A stretch of DNA of 64,000 nucleotides from Vicingaceae bacterium (GTDB lineage: Bacteria > Bacteroidota > Bacteroidia > Flavobacteriales_E > Vicingaceae), in NCBI GenBank assembly GCA_028336925.1, contig JAOKVV010000001.1:1-64000 (forward strand), written 5' to 3'. The number at the start of each line of letters is the position of its first letter. Positions within the stretch are counted from its first letter, which is position 1. The position numbers were made by a program, and so were the translations under genes. Below, in pieces: positions 1 through 9,640 of this stretch. The notes beneath the pieces were generated by a model that had not been told where the DNA came from, did no database searches, and saw nothing but the letters and a program-made list of their open reading frames with translations.

Positions 1-3000
1 ACAAGAATTAGCATCCGATACCGTTACTGTATACGTTCCTGCAGTTACTCCTGTGATACTCGCTGTTGTTGCTGAATTACTCCATGCAAAAGTATACGGT
101 GATGCTCCACCTGTTGCACTTGCTGTTGCTGATCCATCTGATAAGCCGTTACAGCTTATTGCTGTATTTACTACTGTAGAAGTTATCGTCGAAGAAATGT
201 TTACCATCACACTATCTTCAGCCGTACATCCGTTAGCATCGGTTACAGTAACTGTATATGTGCCTGAAGCCGTAACTGAAGCTGTTTGTGTAGTTGCACT
301 ATTACTCCATGCATAGCTTGACCAACCTGCTCCTGCATCTATAGTTACAGGACTTGCTCCGCAAGAAATAATGGTGTCTTGTGCGAAAGCAAATGTTGGA
401 TTGTTTACCGTTACGGTTACTGAATCTATACAGCTGCTTATTCCGTCTGATACTGTTACATAATACTTAGTTGTTGCTGATGGAGAAACTGTAATAGTTG
501 ATGTTGTGGCCGCTGTAGACCAATTGTAGGTTAAATTTGAAGCAACACTTGCAGGAGATGGGGTATTATTAAATACTGCATCCCCATTTAATGTAGCAGA
601 TTGGTCGTCCACTAAATTAATTGTACTGCTACCTGAGCCTTCTTCAAAATTCCAATAACCAATCAATCCATTAGATGCAGCACTCACAGATTTGTTATAT
701 GTAGAAGCTATTTCACTTGCTGATCTGGCAACATTCCAAACCCTCACTTCATCCAACTTCCCATCCCAATAATAATTACCATGAGCGGTTCCTCCGCCAA
801 TAGCACCAATTATAGAACCAACAGTACTAGTGTTAATTGCACCTGTGCAAGCGTATGAAGATTTTAGTACACCGTCTACATATATTTTTTTGTTTGCGCC
901 ATCATAAGTTGCAGCTATATGATGCCAATTATTAGGATAAAGACCAATCCCTGTTGAACTCACACTCATTGTGTTAGTTCCAGAAGGGTGAACTGTCCTA
1001 AACTTTAATACCGATCCGATATTGTAAAATAAAACATACTGTGTATTGATGTTTCCTTTTTCAAATATTCCTTGATCTCTATTGAGGTTGCCTGTATACA
1101 CCCATGATTCAATAGTAAGCGTATTGACATTGAATGAATTATCATACGGCACTAGCACAAAATCTCCATTCCCGTCGAAGGTCATCGAGTTATTGTTGGT
1201 AAATGAATCTGTTGTGCTTAATTTAAGCGTTTGTCCTGAACAAATAGTTGTATCGTTCTGAACAATTTGACCATTTATCACCCTCACCACCACATCATCA
1301 GTCGCTGTACATCCATTTGCGTCAGTAACAGTAACTGAATAAGTTCCAGATGAAGAAACACTCGTTGTTTGTGTAGTTGCCGCGTTACTCCATGCATAAC
1401 TTGCCCATCCTGCGCCTGCATCTATTGTTGCAGCGCTTGCTCCGCAAGACTTAATGGTATCTTGTGCGAAAGCGAAAGCTGGTGAGTTTGCCACAACGGT
1501 AATGGTGTCAATTTTTGAAACAGAAGATGCATCTGTAATTGTTACATAATAATCCGTGTTGACTGTAGGCGAAACCGCAGTGCTTAAAGTAGTTGCTGCA
1601 TTTGACCATAAATAAGTAAATGGCCCTACACTTATATTCGTAATTGGAGCGGTTAAAGAAACAAAAGCAGGCGTACTAGAAAATGTACCTGCTACGCCAT
1701 TTACGTTATTAATAGTAGAAGTTCCTGTACCTTCTGGGAAAGTAAGGCTTACTTCTAAACCCTCCTCTAAGGTATAAATTGTTTTATCATAGTTGGCTGA
1801 TATTTGGGCAGCTGTTCTTGCAGTGTTCCATACTCTAACTTCAGCAATTTCACCATCAAAGAAATCCCAGCCTGACGGATATCCTCTGCTCCCATTAGAA
1901 AAGGAAGCTCCAACAGTCATAAAGTTTGCCCAACTGTTATTAACCGTTCCGTTAAAAGTATATAAAAGCACACCATCAACATACATACTAAATGATGTTC
2001 CATTTGATGTTAATGCAACGTGATGGAAATTACCATCATTATAGTTGGTAAAGGATGTAATAGCATTTGTGCTAATATTGGTCCAAAACTCGCCTCTTAT
2101 TTTTCCGTTAACTAATCCTAAAATAGGAACAAACGATGACTGTGAACTTGAATAATTGGTGCCACTATAACCTAACATTGGCCCAGTTGCATCAGTAGTT
2201 TTAAACCACAGCTCTACAGTTTGTGTGTTATTAGAAAAAGCAGTGTTATGAGCAGAACCTGTAAATGAAATGACATCATTACTGCCATCAAAATCCATTG
2301 CATAATGCGAAGTGGTGCTGGCTATTTCTAATGTTTGTCCCGCGCATAAAGTTAACGAATCGGGGGATTCGGTTGTAAACAATGTAGAAAGCCGAAGATT
2401 ATTAAACGAAGTTGTTGGGCCTGCTAAAACTACCGCCTCAAAAATTGCATCATCATTCGGAAACTGCGCATCATCTGCCCCTCCTATATCACTTGCAGAG
2501 CCACCCAAAGAAGAACTAGAAGAACTAGCAGAAGCAAAGGCCATTCGCAATGTGGTGTTTACTGTTATTCCCATATCAGCAAAATCCACATAAAAATCCA
2601 TAAAAACAGGATCATCTTTGCTACCTGTACAACTAGAATTAAGTGCATACGATCTTTGATGCCTTTCAAATGTTGGATATGAAGCTAGAGTAGTAAATTG
2701 ATTTGGAGCAGACTCCCCGTCTACATTTAAGACCTCTACCCCCCCTGAATTTCCTGATGCATATAAAAGTTCAATCTCAAACCCGGGATTCCCTGATACA
2801 GAATTTGGATCACTACTTCCAATTTTAAGGTCTGTGTCTAAAAGCAAGCTATAACCATAAGCAGCATTTGCAGGCTCATTTGCAATTCTCATTCTAATTA
2901 CTAGCTTTTCATCTCCGTCACCCATATTTGAATTTGGATCATGAATTCTAAAATAAGCTGCGTGTTGCCCTGTGTTCGGGTTATCTACAATTTCTGTAGG

Positions 3001-3369
3001 TCCACAAGTTGAGCCAGTTTGTAAATCACTGTTTGGTTCAGTCATCAAATGGAACAAAGTAACCCATCCTGATTGCTCAAATTGATTGATTTCATCGACA
3101 CTTGAGTTATTAAATGCAGCTCCATTAACTGAAATATAGCTGTCGTTGTTAGGATTTAACACAGCGGATGAACCAACTCCTGTGCTAAAATCGAAAATTT
3201 GACCAGGTATTTGACCAAAAACGTTAAAAGATATTAATACGACAGTTACGAAAAAAATAAACCTTTTGAAATTAAATAAATTACTTTGGTAGTTATTTGC
3301 GGTAGTGTTAGAAAAGTCCAATTGTTCAAAAATCTTTACACAAAAAATGAACGAGTATTGTTTAAACAT
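1..3369 (-). CDS. Partial large secreted adhesin-like protein with LamG/concanavalin-like modules and SprB-like 'GTYTVTVTDANGC' repeats; C-terminus lies beyond the window
   Basis: Minus-strand frame (codons ending at position 1) is open across the segments I translated: signal-like RFIFFVTVVLISFNVFGQ, LamG-like 'IAEVRVWNTARTAAQISANYDKT' and 'LDEVRVWNVARSASEIASTYNKS..GLIGYWNFEEGSG', and repeats '(S)GTYSVTVTDANGC'. Not in the ORF track, presumably because the stop is outside the window. Start at 3369 is the only upstream in-frame ATG I found; the true start may be internal. Confidence 0.8.
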   Translation of the reverse strand, partial: MFKQYSFIFCVKIFEQLDFSNTTANNYQSNLFNFKRFIFFVTVVLISFNVFGQIPGQIFDFSTGVGSSAVLNPNNDSYISVNGAAFNNSSVDEINQFEQSGWVTLFHLMTEPNSDLQTGSTCGPTEIVDNPNTGQHAAYFRIHDPNSNMGDGDEKLVIRMRIANEPANAAYGYSLLLDTDLKIGSSDPNSVSGNPGFEIELLYASGNSGGVEVLNVDGESAPNQFTTLASYPTFERHQRSYALNSSCTGSKDDPVFMDFYVDFADMGITVNTTLRMAFASASSSSSSLGGSASDIGGADDAQFPNDDAIFEAVVLAGPTTSFNNLRLSTLFTTESPDSLTLCAGQTLEIASTTSHYAMDFDGSNDVISFTGSAHNTAFSNNTQTVELWFKTTDATGPMLGYSGTNYSSSQSSFVPILGLVNGKIRGEFWTNISTNAITSFTNYNDGNFHHVALTSNGTSFSMYVDGVLLYTFNGTVNNSWANFMTVGASFSNGSRGYPSGWDFFDGEIAEVRVWNTARTAAQISANYDKTIYTLEEGLEVSLTFPEGTGTSTINNVNGVAGTFSSTPAFVSLTAPITNISVGPFTYLWSNAATTLSTAVSPTVNTDYYVTITDASSVSKIDTITVVANSPAFAFAQDTIKSCGASAATIDAGAGWASYAWSNAATTQTTSVSSSGTYSVTVTDANGCTATDDVVVRVINGQIVQNDTTICSGQTLKLSTTDSFTNNNSMTFDGNGDFVLVPYDNSFNVNTLTIESWVYTGNLNRDQGIFEKGNINTQYVLFYNIGSVLKFRTVHPSGTNTMSVSSTGIGLYPNNWHHIAATYDGANKKIYVDGVLKSSYACTGAINTSTVGSIIGAIGGGTAHGNYYWDGKLDEVRVWNVARSASEIASTYNKSVSAASNGLIGYWNFEEGSGSSTINLVDDQSATLNGDAVFNNTPSPASVASNLTYNWSTAATTSTITVSPSATTKYYVTVSDGISSCIDSVTVTVNNPTFAFAQDTIISCGASPVTIDAGAGWSSYAWSNSATTQTASVTASGTYTVTVTDANGCTAEDSVMVNISSTITSTVVNTAISCNGLSDGSATASATGGASPYTFAWSNSATTASITGVTAGTYTVTVSDANSC

Positions 3370-3869
3370 AAGAGTAGGCTTATTACAATGAAAACCCAAA
3401 AGGTTTTTAAAAAGTTAGTTTTTTTATTACATTATTTGAGTCAAAAAAGGCTTGACCCAGATTATTATATATTAATCCTATTTATCTGCAAATATAAGTT
3501 GTTATTCAACAAAATATGATTGATATTCTATGCAAAACAGGCAAATGCAATATATTTTTAAGTAAACGACCTGATTAATAAGGAAAAATACACCAAAATT
3601 GCGCTAAACAACATTTTTTATCGAATGTAATTTTCTAAAAATATTTAAATTAATACCCCCCCTTTTTTAGGTTATAGCTTCTAAGATAAGGCCCTGTTAG
3701 GATTTACCATTTTTTTTGCAGCTAACAAAACCAAACAACTACTATAAAAAAATAGCTATCTACCATTGTTGTTACTGAATTTTTAACCCAAACTCTCCTG
3801 TAAAAAGACCTAAGTAAAACGCTCATTGTGCTATTTGAGAAAAATTAAGCTATTTTTGTAGAAAAAGAT

Positions 3870-5006
3870 ATGCGCGTTTTACTTTACATTTCACTATTTT
3901 TCCTTTTAACAATTGCCTCTCTAAATTCTTTTTCACAAGGAAATTTTTACGCTATTAGTAATACTGTAATCACTGCAAGTCCTAATAATTGTTCTGCTAC
4001 TCAAGTTGATGTTTTAACCTATTTAGGTTGCATCAACTTCGTAAACAATGGCGCCACATTTTCTATATCAAATGATACAATCAAGATTACTGTAAAATAC
4101 ACCAGCTCGCCCATTTGTTTTGGTGCATTAAGCCAGCCGCTTTTTAATGTAATGCTAGATACGTTACCTGCAGCAAATTACATCATTTCAACCAGTGCCA
4201 TACTTGATGCAACTGCCATTAATACCATATATACACCCTTAAGTGTAGCTAGCTGTTGTCCAACAACCTCATCGCTAGAGGCATCTTTTTCGTTAAGCGA
4301 TTCTGTTTTTTGCGAAGGCCAACGAATACAACTCACCAACATTAGCTTAAATGCGCAGTCTTTTAAATGGTATTTAAACAATGTACTAACAACATCACTT
4401 ACACAACCCTTTTTGGATTCGTTAACACCCGGGTCCTATAGCGTAAGATTAGAAGCAGATAGCGCTTTTTGCTCAGATGATACAACACTTTCATTTATCG
4501 TTGCCCCAAAACCAACTATTTCATTGGGTGCTGACACTACAATCTGCCAAGGTAGCTCTATTACTATTAGTGCCGCCTATACAAATGCTGTTAGTTATAT
4601 GTGGCAAGACAGTTCAACTGCTGATACCTTTACAGTTTCTTCAGCAGGTGTTTATTATGTTGAAATAATTGATTCCTTAGGATGCTCTGCAAGTGACACG
4701 ATCAATATTGCTGTTTCTGTATGCACAGGTTTAAATAGCTACATTAATAATAGTAATGATATTATCATTTCTCCAAACCCAATTAAAACAAATCAAAAGC
4801 TATACATTAGTACCACACATAATAAAGTCCTAACGTATGATTTCGAAATTTATACTTTCACCGGAAAACTAGTAACTTCAGGTGAAGTAGAACTATCTAG
4901 TCAACTAAATGAAATAGAAACACAAGGCTTAAACAAAGGAGTTTACTTTATTACCTTAATTAATCAGCAGCAAGGTGTAAAAACTAGAAAGTTTATTATA
5001 CAATAA
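3870..5006 (+). CDS. Secreted PKD/Ig-like protein with T9SS type A C-terminal sorting domain
   Basis: Signal peptide; 'GADTTICQGSSITISA...WQDSSTADTFTVSSAGVYYVEIIDSLGCSASDTI'; C-term 'ISPNPIKTNQKLYI...GKLVTSGEV...LNKGVYFITLINQQQGVKTRKFIIQ'. Confidence 0.85.
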   Translation: MRVLLYISLFFLLTIASLNSFSQGNFYAISNTVITASPNNCSATQVDVLTYLGCINFVNNGATFSISNDTIKITVKYTSSPICFGALSQPLFNVMLDTLPAANYIISTSAILDATAINTIYTPLSVASCCPTTSSLEASFSLSDSVFCEGQRIQLTNISLNAQSFKWYLNNVLTTSLTQPFLDSLTPGSYSVRLEADSAFCSDDTTLSFIVAPKPTISLGADTTICQGSSITISAAYTNAVSYMWQDSSTADTFTVSSAGVYYVEIIDSLGCSASDTINIAVSVCTGLNSYINNSNDIIISPNPIKTNQKLYISTTHNKVLTYDFEIYTFTGKLVTSGEVELSSQLNEIETQGLNKGVYFITLINQQQGVKTRKFIIQ

Positions 5007-5124
5007 TACGCCAGGAGAAAAATTATTAAACATCCTTTAACTCTAAGAGGTTTAACGGATCTCCTCAATTCTTCGGTGCTAGTCAAACTTTCTAAGGCTT
5101 AAATTCGAAATTGTTGAAGTTTTT

Positions 5125-5322
5125 TCAAGGCCGTTCCTCAAATTATATTGGAATTAATATGTTCCTTTAACTCCTTTGGGTTTAAAATTAAAAAGTAAGT
5201 CCCTTTTTAACTTTTCACAGATAGTGATTTAATTTTCCCAAATTATGCGCTTAATATAAAATAGTTATACCTACAAAGCTTAATCATTAGTATGCTTTTG
5301 TTTTTTTATCGCACACTAATGA
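5125..5322 (+). repeat. Dispersed intergenic repeat, copy A (matching sequence continues left to about 5073; second ATCGGACA-like end near 5342-5352)
   Basis: Closely matches 22024..22221 including an identical 45-nt run 'cagatagtgatttaattttcccaaattatgcgcttaatataaaat'. Confidence 0.85.
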
Positions 5323-5499
5323 TTCAAAATATTTATATTTTTTTATCGGACAAAAGAAAATTATGATTCTTTAAAAATAGCTATAATTGCTTGTTCAATT
5401 AAATAAACCTATAAATCAGTATGAAATTATAAAATTCACGCAGGAATTAAGCCTAAAAATGGAAGAATTTAAAGAAATCTATTCATTATTACAAGATTA

Positions 5500-6150
5500 A
5501 TGGAGGTTGGATCAAAACATTTCATTCAAGAAGAAATACTAACCCTTTTACCGGAAAAGGCTATTTATTGGGAATCTAAAGAGGTTTTAATAATAGCCGA
5601 TTTACACCTAGGAAAAGCACGGCACTTTAGGGCAAATGGATTAGCAGTTCCAAAAGCAGTTGAGACGAGCAATTGGGAGACGCTAGCGGGGCTCATTAAA
5701 ACAATACGACCGACACGAGTTTTGCTCTTAGGAGATCTATTTCACAGCTTCTATAATCGAGAAGTAGCCAACTTTAAAGAGTTTATTGCAGATTTCTCTC
5801 ACATTTCTTTTGAACTAATAATCGGAAACCATGACGTACTGGGTGTTGGTACCTACGAAGACCTCAACTTAATCGTACACCACGACGAACTAATTATTCC
5901 GCCGTTTATTTTCACACACGAACCGCTAGAGAAGAGTTCAGGTGATTTATTTAACCTTGCAGGACATATTCATCCCGCTGTTATTATGAAAGGGAAAGGA
6001 AGAGCTCGTCAAAAATTTCCTTGCTTCTATTTTACACAACAGCTAGGATTATTCCCTGCTTTTGGAGCTTTTACTGGAACTGCTGAAATTAAACCTCAAA
6101 AAAATGACAAAATATATATTATTGCAGATCAGGAAGTAATTGCCGTTTAA
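5500..6150 (+). CDS. pdeM: Ligase-associated DNA damage response metallophosphoesterase PdeM
   Basis: 'EEILTLLPEKAIYWESKEVLIIADLHLGKARHFRANGLAVP...LLLGDLFHS...GNHD...FTHEP...LAGHIHPAV' metallophosphoesterase motifs of the PdeM family. Confidence 0.85.
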   Translation: MEVGSKHFIQEEILTLLPEKAIYWESKEVLIIADLHLGKARHFRANGLAVPKAVETSNWETLAGLIKTIRPTRVLLLGDLFHSFYNREVANFKEFIADFSHISFELIIGNHDVLGVGTYEDLNLIVHHDELIIPPFIFTHEPLEKSSGDLFNLAGHIHPAVIMKGKGRARQKFPCFYFTQQLGLFPAFGAFTGTAEIKPQKNDKIYIIADQEVIAV

Positions 6151-7559
6151 TAATGTTTATCCCAATAATTTGGCGTAATCATCGGCAAATAATAGTCTCT
6201 TTCTAAATGAAAGGATTCTGATTGAAATAGACCTTTTGGTTTCGTCCATGGATGATGAATTGTTTCTGTTAATTCCGATAATTCAGGTAGCCAAAAACGA
6301 ATATAATCCCCTTTGGCATCGTATCTTTTGGCTTGTAAAATCACATTAAAATATCGGTCTCTAGGATCGTTTCCTACCCCTGCTATATACATCCAATTTC
6401 CATAATTACTAGTCACATCATAGTCTAGCAACTTTGATTCAAAATAAGCTGCACCCATCCTCCAATCCAATCCTAATTCAGTTACAAAAAAAGAAGCCAC
6501 ATTCTGTCGTCCTCTATTGCTCATAAACCCAGTAAGGTTAAGCTCACGCATATTCGCATCTATAAACGGAATCCCTGTTGTAGCTGTTGCCCATTTGTCA
6601 AATAATACCTTATCCCTTTTCCAATTCTCCGACTTCCCATTTATTCCATTTATTTGAAAGATAGATGATCCATGTTTTAAACCAATGTATTTAAAAAAGT
6701 CTCTCCAGATAAGTTCAAATATTAACCAATAAGTAGATTGATTCTTCTTGACCCTTTTTTCATAATTGAGCACCTCCCAATAAATTCTCCGCGGTGAAAT
6801 ACAGCCATTCCATAGCCACACCGAAAGTTTAGAAGAGTAATCTGCACCAATTAATCCATTTCGGGTTTCCTTATATGTACTGAGATGCTCTGTGTGATAA
6901 AAATAATGATTTAAACGCGCTATAGCTTCATCCTCTCCGCCTTTAAAATTAATTACAGACCTTTCGTCGATTGGTTGATTTTTAAGGCCTAAATCGGCTA
7001 ATTTGGGCAAGCTACCCCAATTTAAATCTATAGGAGTTTTGATAGTCGCAGGAGTTTTGAATAATTCTCTGACATTCGATTGTTTTTCAAGAGCCTTTCT
7101 AAAAGTCGTAAAAACTTTAGGAATATCATTAAAATGAAAAGGCAAATCGTTTACATGAAATAAAGTAGTTCCAAAACTGTAGTTAACTCTAGTTGGTGCT
7201 ACCTTTTCTACTTCTTGCTCTATCTCTTTTTCTTCAGTGGTAATTTCTTTATAGGCAAATACTTCGCTAACATTGGCCGATTTGATTACTTGTTGTAATT
7301 CAGTAGCAGGATTTCCAAAACGTACAACTAAATTACTTCCTAACTTCTGGAGGCTTTCCTTTAAATTTTGAACACTTTCTACTAAAAATTGTGCCCGTAT
7401 AGCATCTGTTTTATGAAACCCATATTGGTCTTTTTTAAACTGATTTTCATCAAAACAATAAAAAGGTATTACTAAATCATGCGATGATATCGCTTTAGCT
7501 AATGCTTCATGATCATGAAGTCTTAGATCATTTCTAAACCAAACTAGTGCAGTGGTCAT
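6147..7559 (-). CDS. DASH family cryptochrome
   Basis: 'TALVWFRNDLRLHDHEAL...' N-terminal photolyase domain and FAD domain 'GFMSNRGRQNVASFFVTELGLDWRMGAAYFESKLLDYDVTSNYGNWMYIAGVGNDPR'. Confidence 0.88.
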   Translation of the reverse strand: MTTALVWFRNDLRLHDHEALAKAISSHDLVIPFYCFDENQFKKDQYGFHKTDAIRAQFLVESVQNLKESLQKLGSNLVVRFGNPATELQQVIKSANVSEVFAYKEITTEEKEIEQEVEKVAPTRVNYSFGTTLFHVNDLPFHFNDIPKVFTTFRKALEKQSNVRELFKTPATIKTPIDLNWGSLPKLADLGLKNQPIDERSVINFKGGEDEAIARLNHYFYHTEHLSTYKETRNGLIGADYSSKLSVWLWNGCISPRRIYWEVLNYEKRVKKNQSTYWLIFELIWRDFFKYIGLKHGSSIFQINGINGKSENWKRDKVLFDKWATATTGIPFIDANMRELNLTGFMSNRGRQNVASFFVTELGLDWRMGAAYFESKLLDYDVTSNYGNWMYIAGVGNDPRDRYFNVILQAKRYDAKGDYIRFWLPELSELTETIHHPWTKPKGLFQSESFHLERDYYLPMITPNYWDKHY

Positions 7560-7702
7560 GGGGTTTTAGTTCTACGGCATCTTTCGCTACAATACTTCAC
7601 GTTGGCCCAATCTTTTGCCCATTTCTTCCGCCATTGAAAAGGTCGATTGCATTGAAGGCATATTTTCCCCTCCAACTCTCCTTTTTTAACCATTTTCCCC
7701 AT
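7556..7702 (-). CDS. DUF2256 family small zinc-binding protein (48 aa)
   Basis: Reading the minus strand gives MGKMVKKGELEGKICLQCNRPFQWRKKWAKDWANVKYCSERCRRTKTP*, with CxxC..CxxxC ligands; stop overlaps the cryptochrome ATG (ATGA). Too short for the ORF track. Confidence 0.88.
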   Translation of the reverse strand: MGKMVKKGELEGKICLQCNRPFQWRKKWAKDWANVKYCSERCRRTKTP

Positions 7703-7709
7703 AATTTGT

Positions 7710-7925
7710 TTAGTCTATTCTGGTATCAGTATGCCCCCCAATCAAACGATAAAAAGGCGAACGACCTGTAAGTCCTACGGCGAAATAAAAAAGACCAAGC
7801 ATAACCAATAGCACCTGAAAAACAATTGAAGAGATTTGGGTAATGCCCAAATAAATGGTTACACCTGACATTAAAAAACGTAGAATCCGGTCGAGTATTC
7901 CCATATTTTTTTTAAATCCAAACAC
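7710..7925 (-). CDS. DUF2892 (YgaP-like) inner membrane protein; start may be the internal Met (MGILDRILRF)
   Basis: 'MGILDRILRFLMSGVTIYLGITQISSIVFQVLLVMLGLFYFAVGLTGRSPFYRLIG'. Confidence 0.8.
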   Translation of the reverse strand: MFGFKKNMGILDRILRFLMSGVTIYLGITQISSIVFQVLLVMLGLFYFAVGLTGRSPFYRLIGGHTDTRID

Positions 7926-7970
7926 AATTAGTCGTTTTTGAGTTTTTGAATAAAGCTGAAATTTAGCTAT

Positions 7971-9419
7971 TTAATCGTAAAAAGCAACCCTTTTGGCCAT
8001 GTTTGTAAAAATAAAGCCATGGAAAGGAAGTACAGCGTACCAATACAACCTTCCTGCAACACCGGTGGGTCTAAAGGTGGCGGTTTGAACCAACACCAAT
8101 TTATTTTCATCAGTTTTATGTGGATTGATTTTAAATTCAAGCCATGCGTCGCCAGGTAATTTCATCTCTGCAAAAAGTAATAATCTTACCTGCTTTTCAT
8201 CCGCTAATAATACCCGCCAAAAATCCAAAGAATCTCCAGGGTTAATATCGGTTGGGCTTCTTCTGCCCCTTCTGAGTCCCACTCCGCCAACCAATTTATC
8301 CATATACCCACGTAGTTTCCATAAAAAATTACCATAATACCAGCCCTTGCTTCCGCCAATTGTCCAAATATTTGACTTTACTTGTGCTTGTCGCTCTTTT
8401 AGAAATTCATAATACTTTATATCTTTAAACGTTCCATTTTGGGGGACTTCAATAAATTCATTGAGCGCAGCATCATGGTTGATAAAACTATCAGAATCTA
8501 CCCAAGAAGAAACCACCATATTCTGCTCTATTCGGTTAAAAGCCAATTTCACAGCATCGGAATACGAAAATAATGGTATGGAAATCACTTGATTTAAATC
8601 GTCTTTTACCACCACCTCATTCTTCATGCTCTCCACTAAATTAACCGCCAATTGGTAAGAGGTTGAGGTTACAAAGTATAACCAATAAGAAGAGATTTTG
8701 GGACTAAAAAGTGGCACTGTTAAAATATATCTTTTAATGCCCCTAACTTTGGCAAACTCTAAAAGCATCTGCCTGTAAGTCAAAACATCAGGACCTCCTA
8801 TATCATAGGTTTTATGGTAAACCGCTTCATTTAAAGCCACTTTTTCTAAATACTGAATTACATTCCTAATTCCGATGGGTTGGCATTTAGTATTTAACCA
8901 TTTAGGAGCAATCATTAACGGTAACTTTTCTACTAAATCTCGAATAATTTCAAAACTAGCCCCTCCTGATCCGATAATAATAGCGGCCCTTAGAACGGTA
9001 ACCGGAACTTTTGCAGCTTGTAATATATGTTCAACATTTTTCCGGCTTTCTAAATGCTTGGATAGCTCATCATCATTTGATATTCCTCCTAAATAAACAA
9101 TTTGTTGCGCAGTAGTGGTGCTAATATAGTTAGCAAAGTTCTCTGCTGCTTTGGATTCCATTTCTGAAAAGTCTCCGGTTGTAGAAGAGAGCGAATGAAT
9201 TAAATAGTAAGCTACATCAAACTCTTTAGGTAAATTGTTTAATGTTTCCGATTCTAAGAAATCAGCAGAAACTTTGGTTACTTGACTAGCTGAAGCATCG
9301 GATATCGTTATTCTATCCGTATCTCTAACTACAGCAATTACTTCATGACCCGCTTTGGTTAAGTGAGTTAATAATCGTTTGCCGATATATCCATTTGCTC
9401 CTGTAAGTAGTACTTTCAA
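7971..9419 (-). CDS. SDR/NAD(P)-binding protein, DUF2867 type (YbjT-like)
   Basis: 'MKVLLTGANGYIGKRLLTHLTKAGHEVIAVVRD' Rossmann N-terminus, DUF2867-like C-terminus 'PGDSLDFWRVLLADEKQVRLLLFAEMKLPGDAWLEFKI'. Confidence 0.85.
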   Translation of the reverse strand: MKVLLTGANGYIGKRLLTHLTKAGHEVIAVVRDTDRITISDASASQVTKVSADFLESETLNNLPKEFDVAYYLIHSLSSTTGDFSEMESKAAENFANYISTTTAQQIVYLGGISNDDELSKHLESRKNVEHILQAAKVPVTVLRAAIIIGSGGASFEIIRDLVEKLPLMIAPKWLNTKCQPIGIRNVIQYLEKVALNEAVYHKTYDIGGPDVLTYRQMLLEFAKVRGIKRYILTVPLFSPKISSYWLYFVTSTSYQLAVNLVESMKNEVVVKDDLNQVISIPLFSYSDAVKLAFNRIEQNMVVSSWVDSDSFINHDAALNEFIEVPQNGTFKDIKYYEFLKERQAQVKSNIWTIGGSKGWYYGNFLWKLRGYMDKLVGGVGLRRGRRSPTDINPGDSLDFWRVLLADEKQVRLLLFAEMKLPGDAWLEFKINPHKTDENKLVLVQTATFRPTGVAGRLYWYAVLPFHGFIFTNMAKRVAFYD

Positions 9420-9640
9420 TTTGGTCTAATTTAATGCTAAAAACCCATTTTTATTTAACATAACTACTCTTACAAAATAAGATTAATTTCTGCAAAAATA
9501 AGAAGCTGATTGTCGCTTATATACAAGTAAAATATCAATTAATAATCCAACCAAATTTGCTGTATATTTTTCTACAACATCCAAACCGGACCAATTAGAT
9601 TTAATGTATCTAAGTTATAAAATAACGGTACACTTCCTAA

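Noticed and set aside
53-2593. Plus-strand ORFs 53..316, 1793..2023 and 2312..2593
   Set aside because: Antisense to the partial adhesin, low-complexity V/A/T-rich shadow translations.
3286-3519. 77-aa plus-strand ORF
   Set aside because: Overlaps the adhesin 5' end and AT-rich leader; no recognisable domain.
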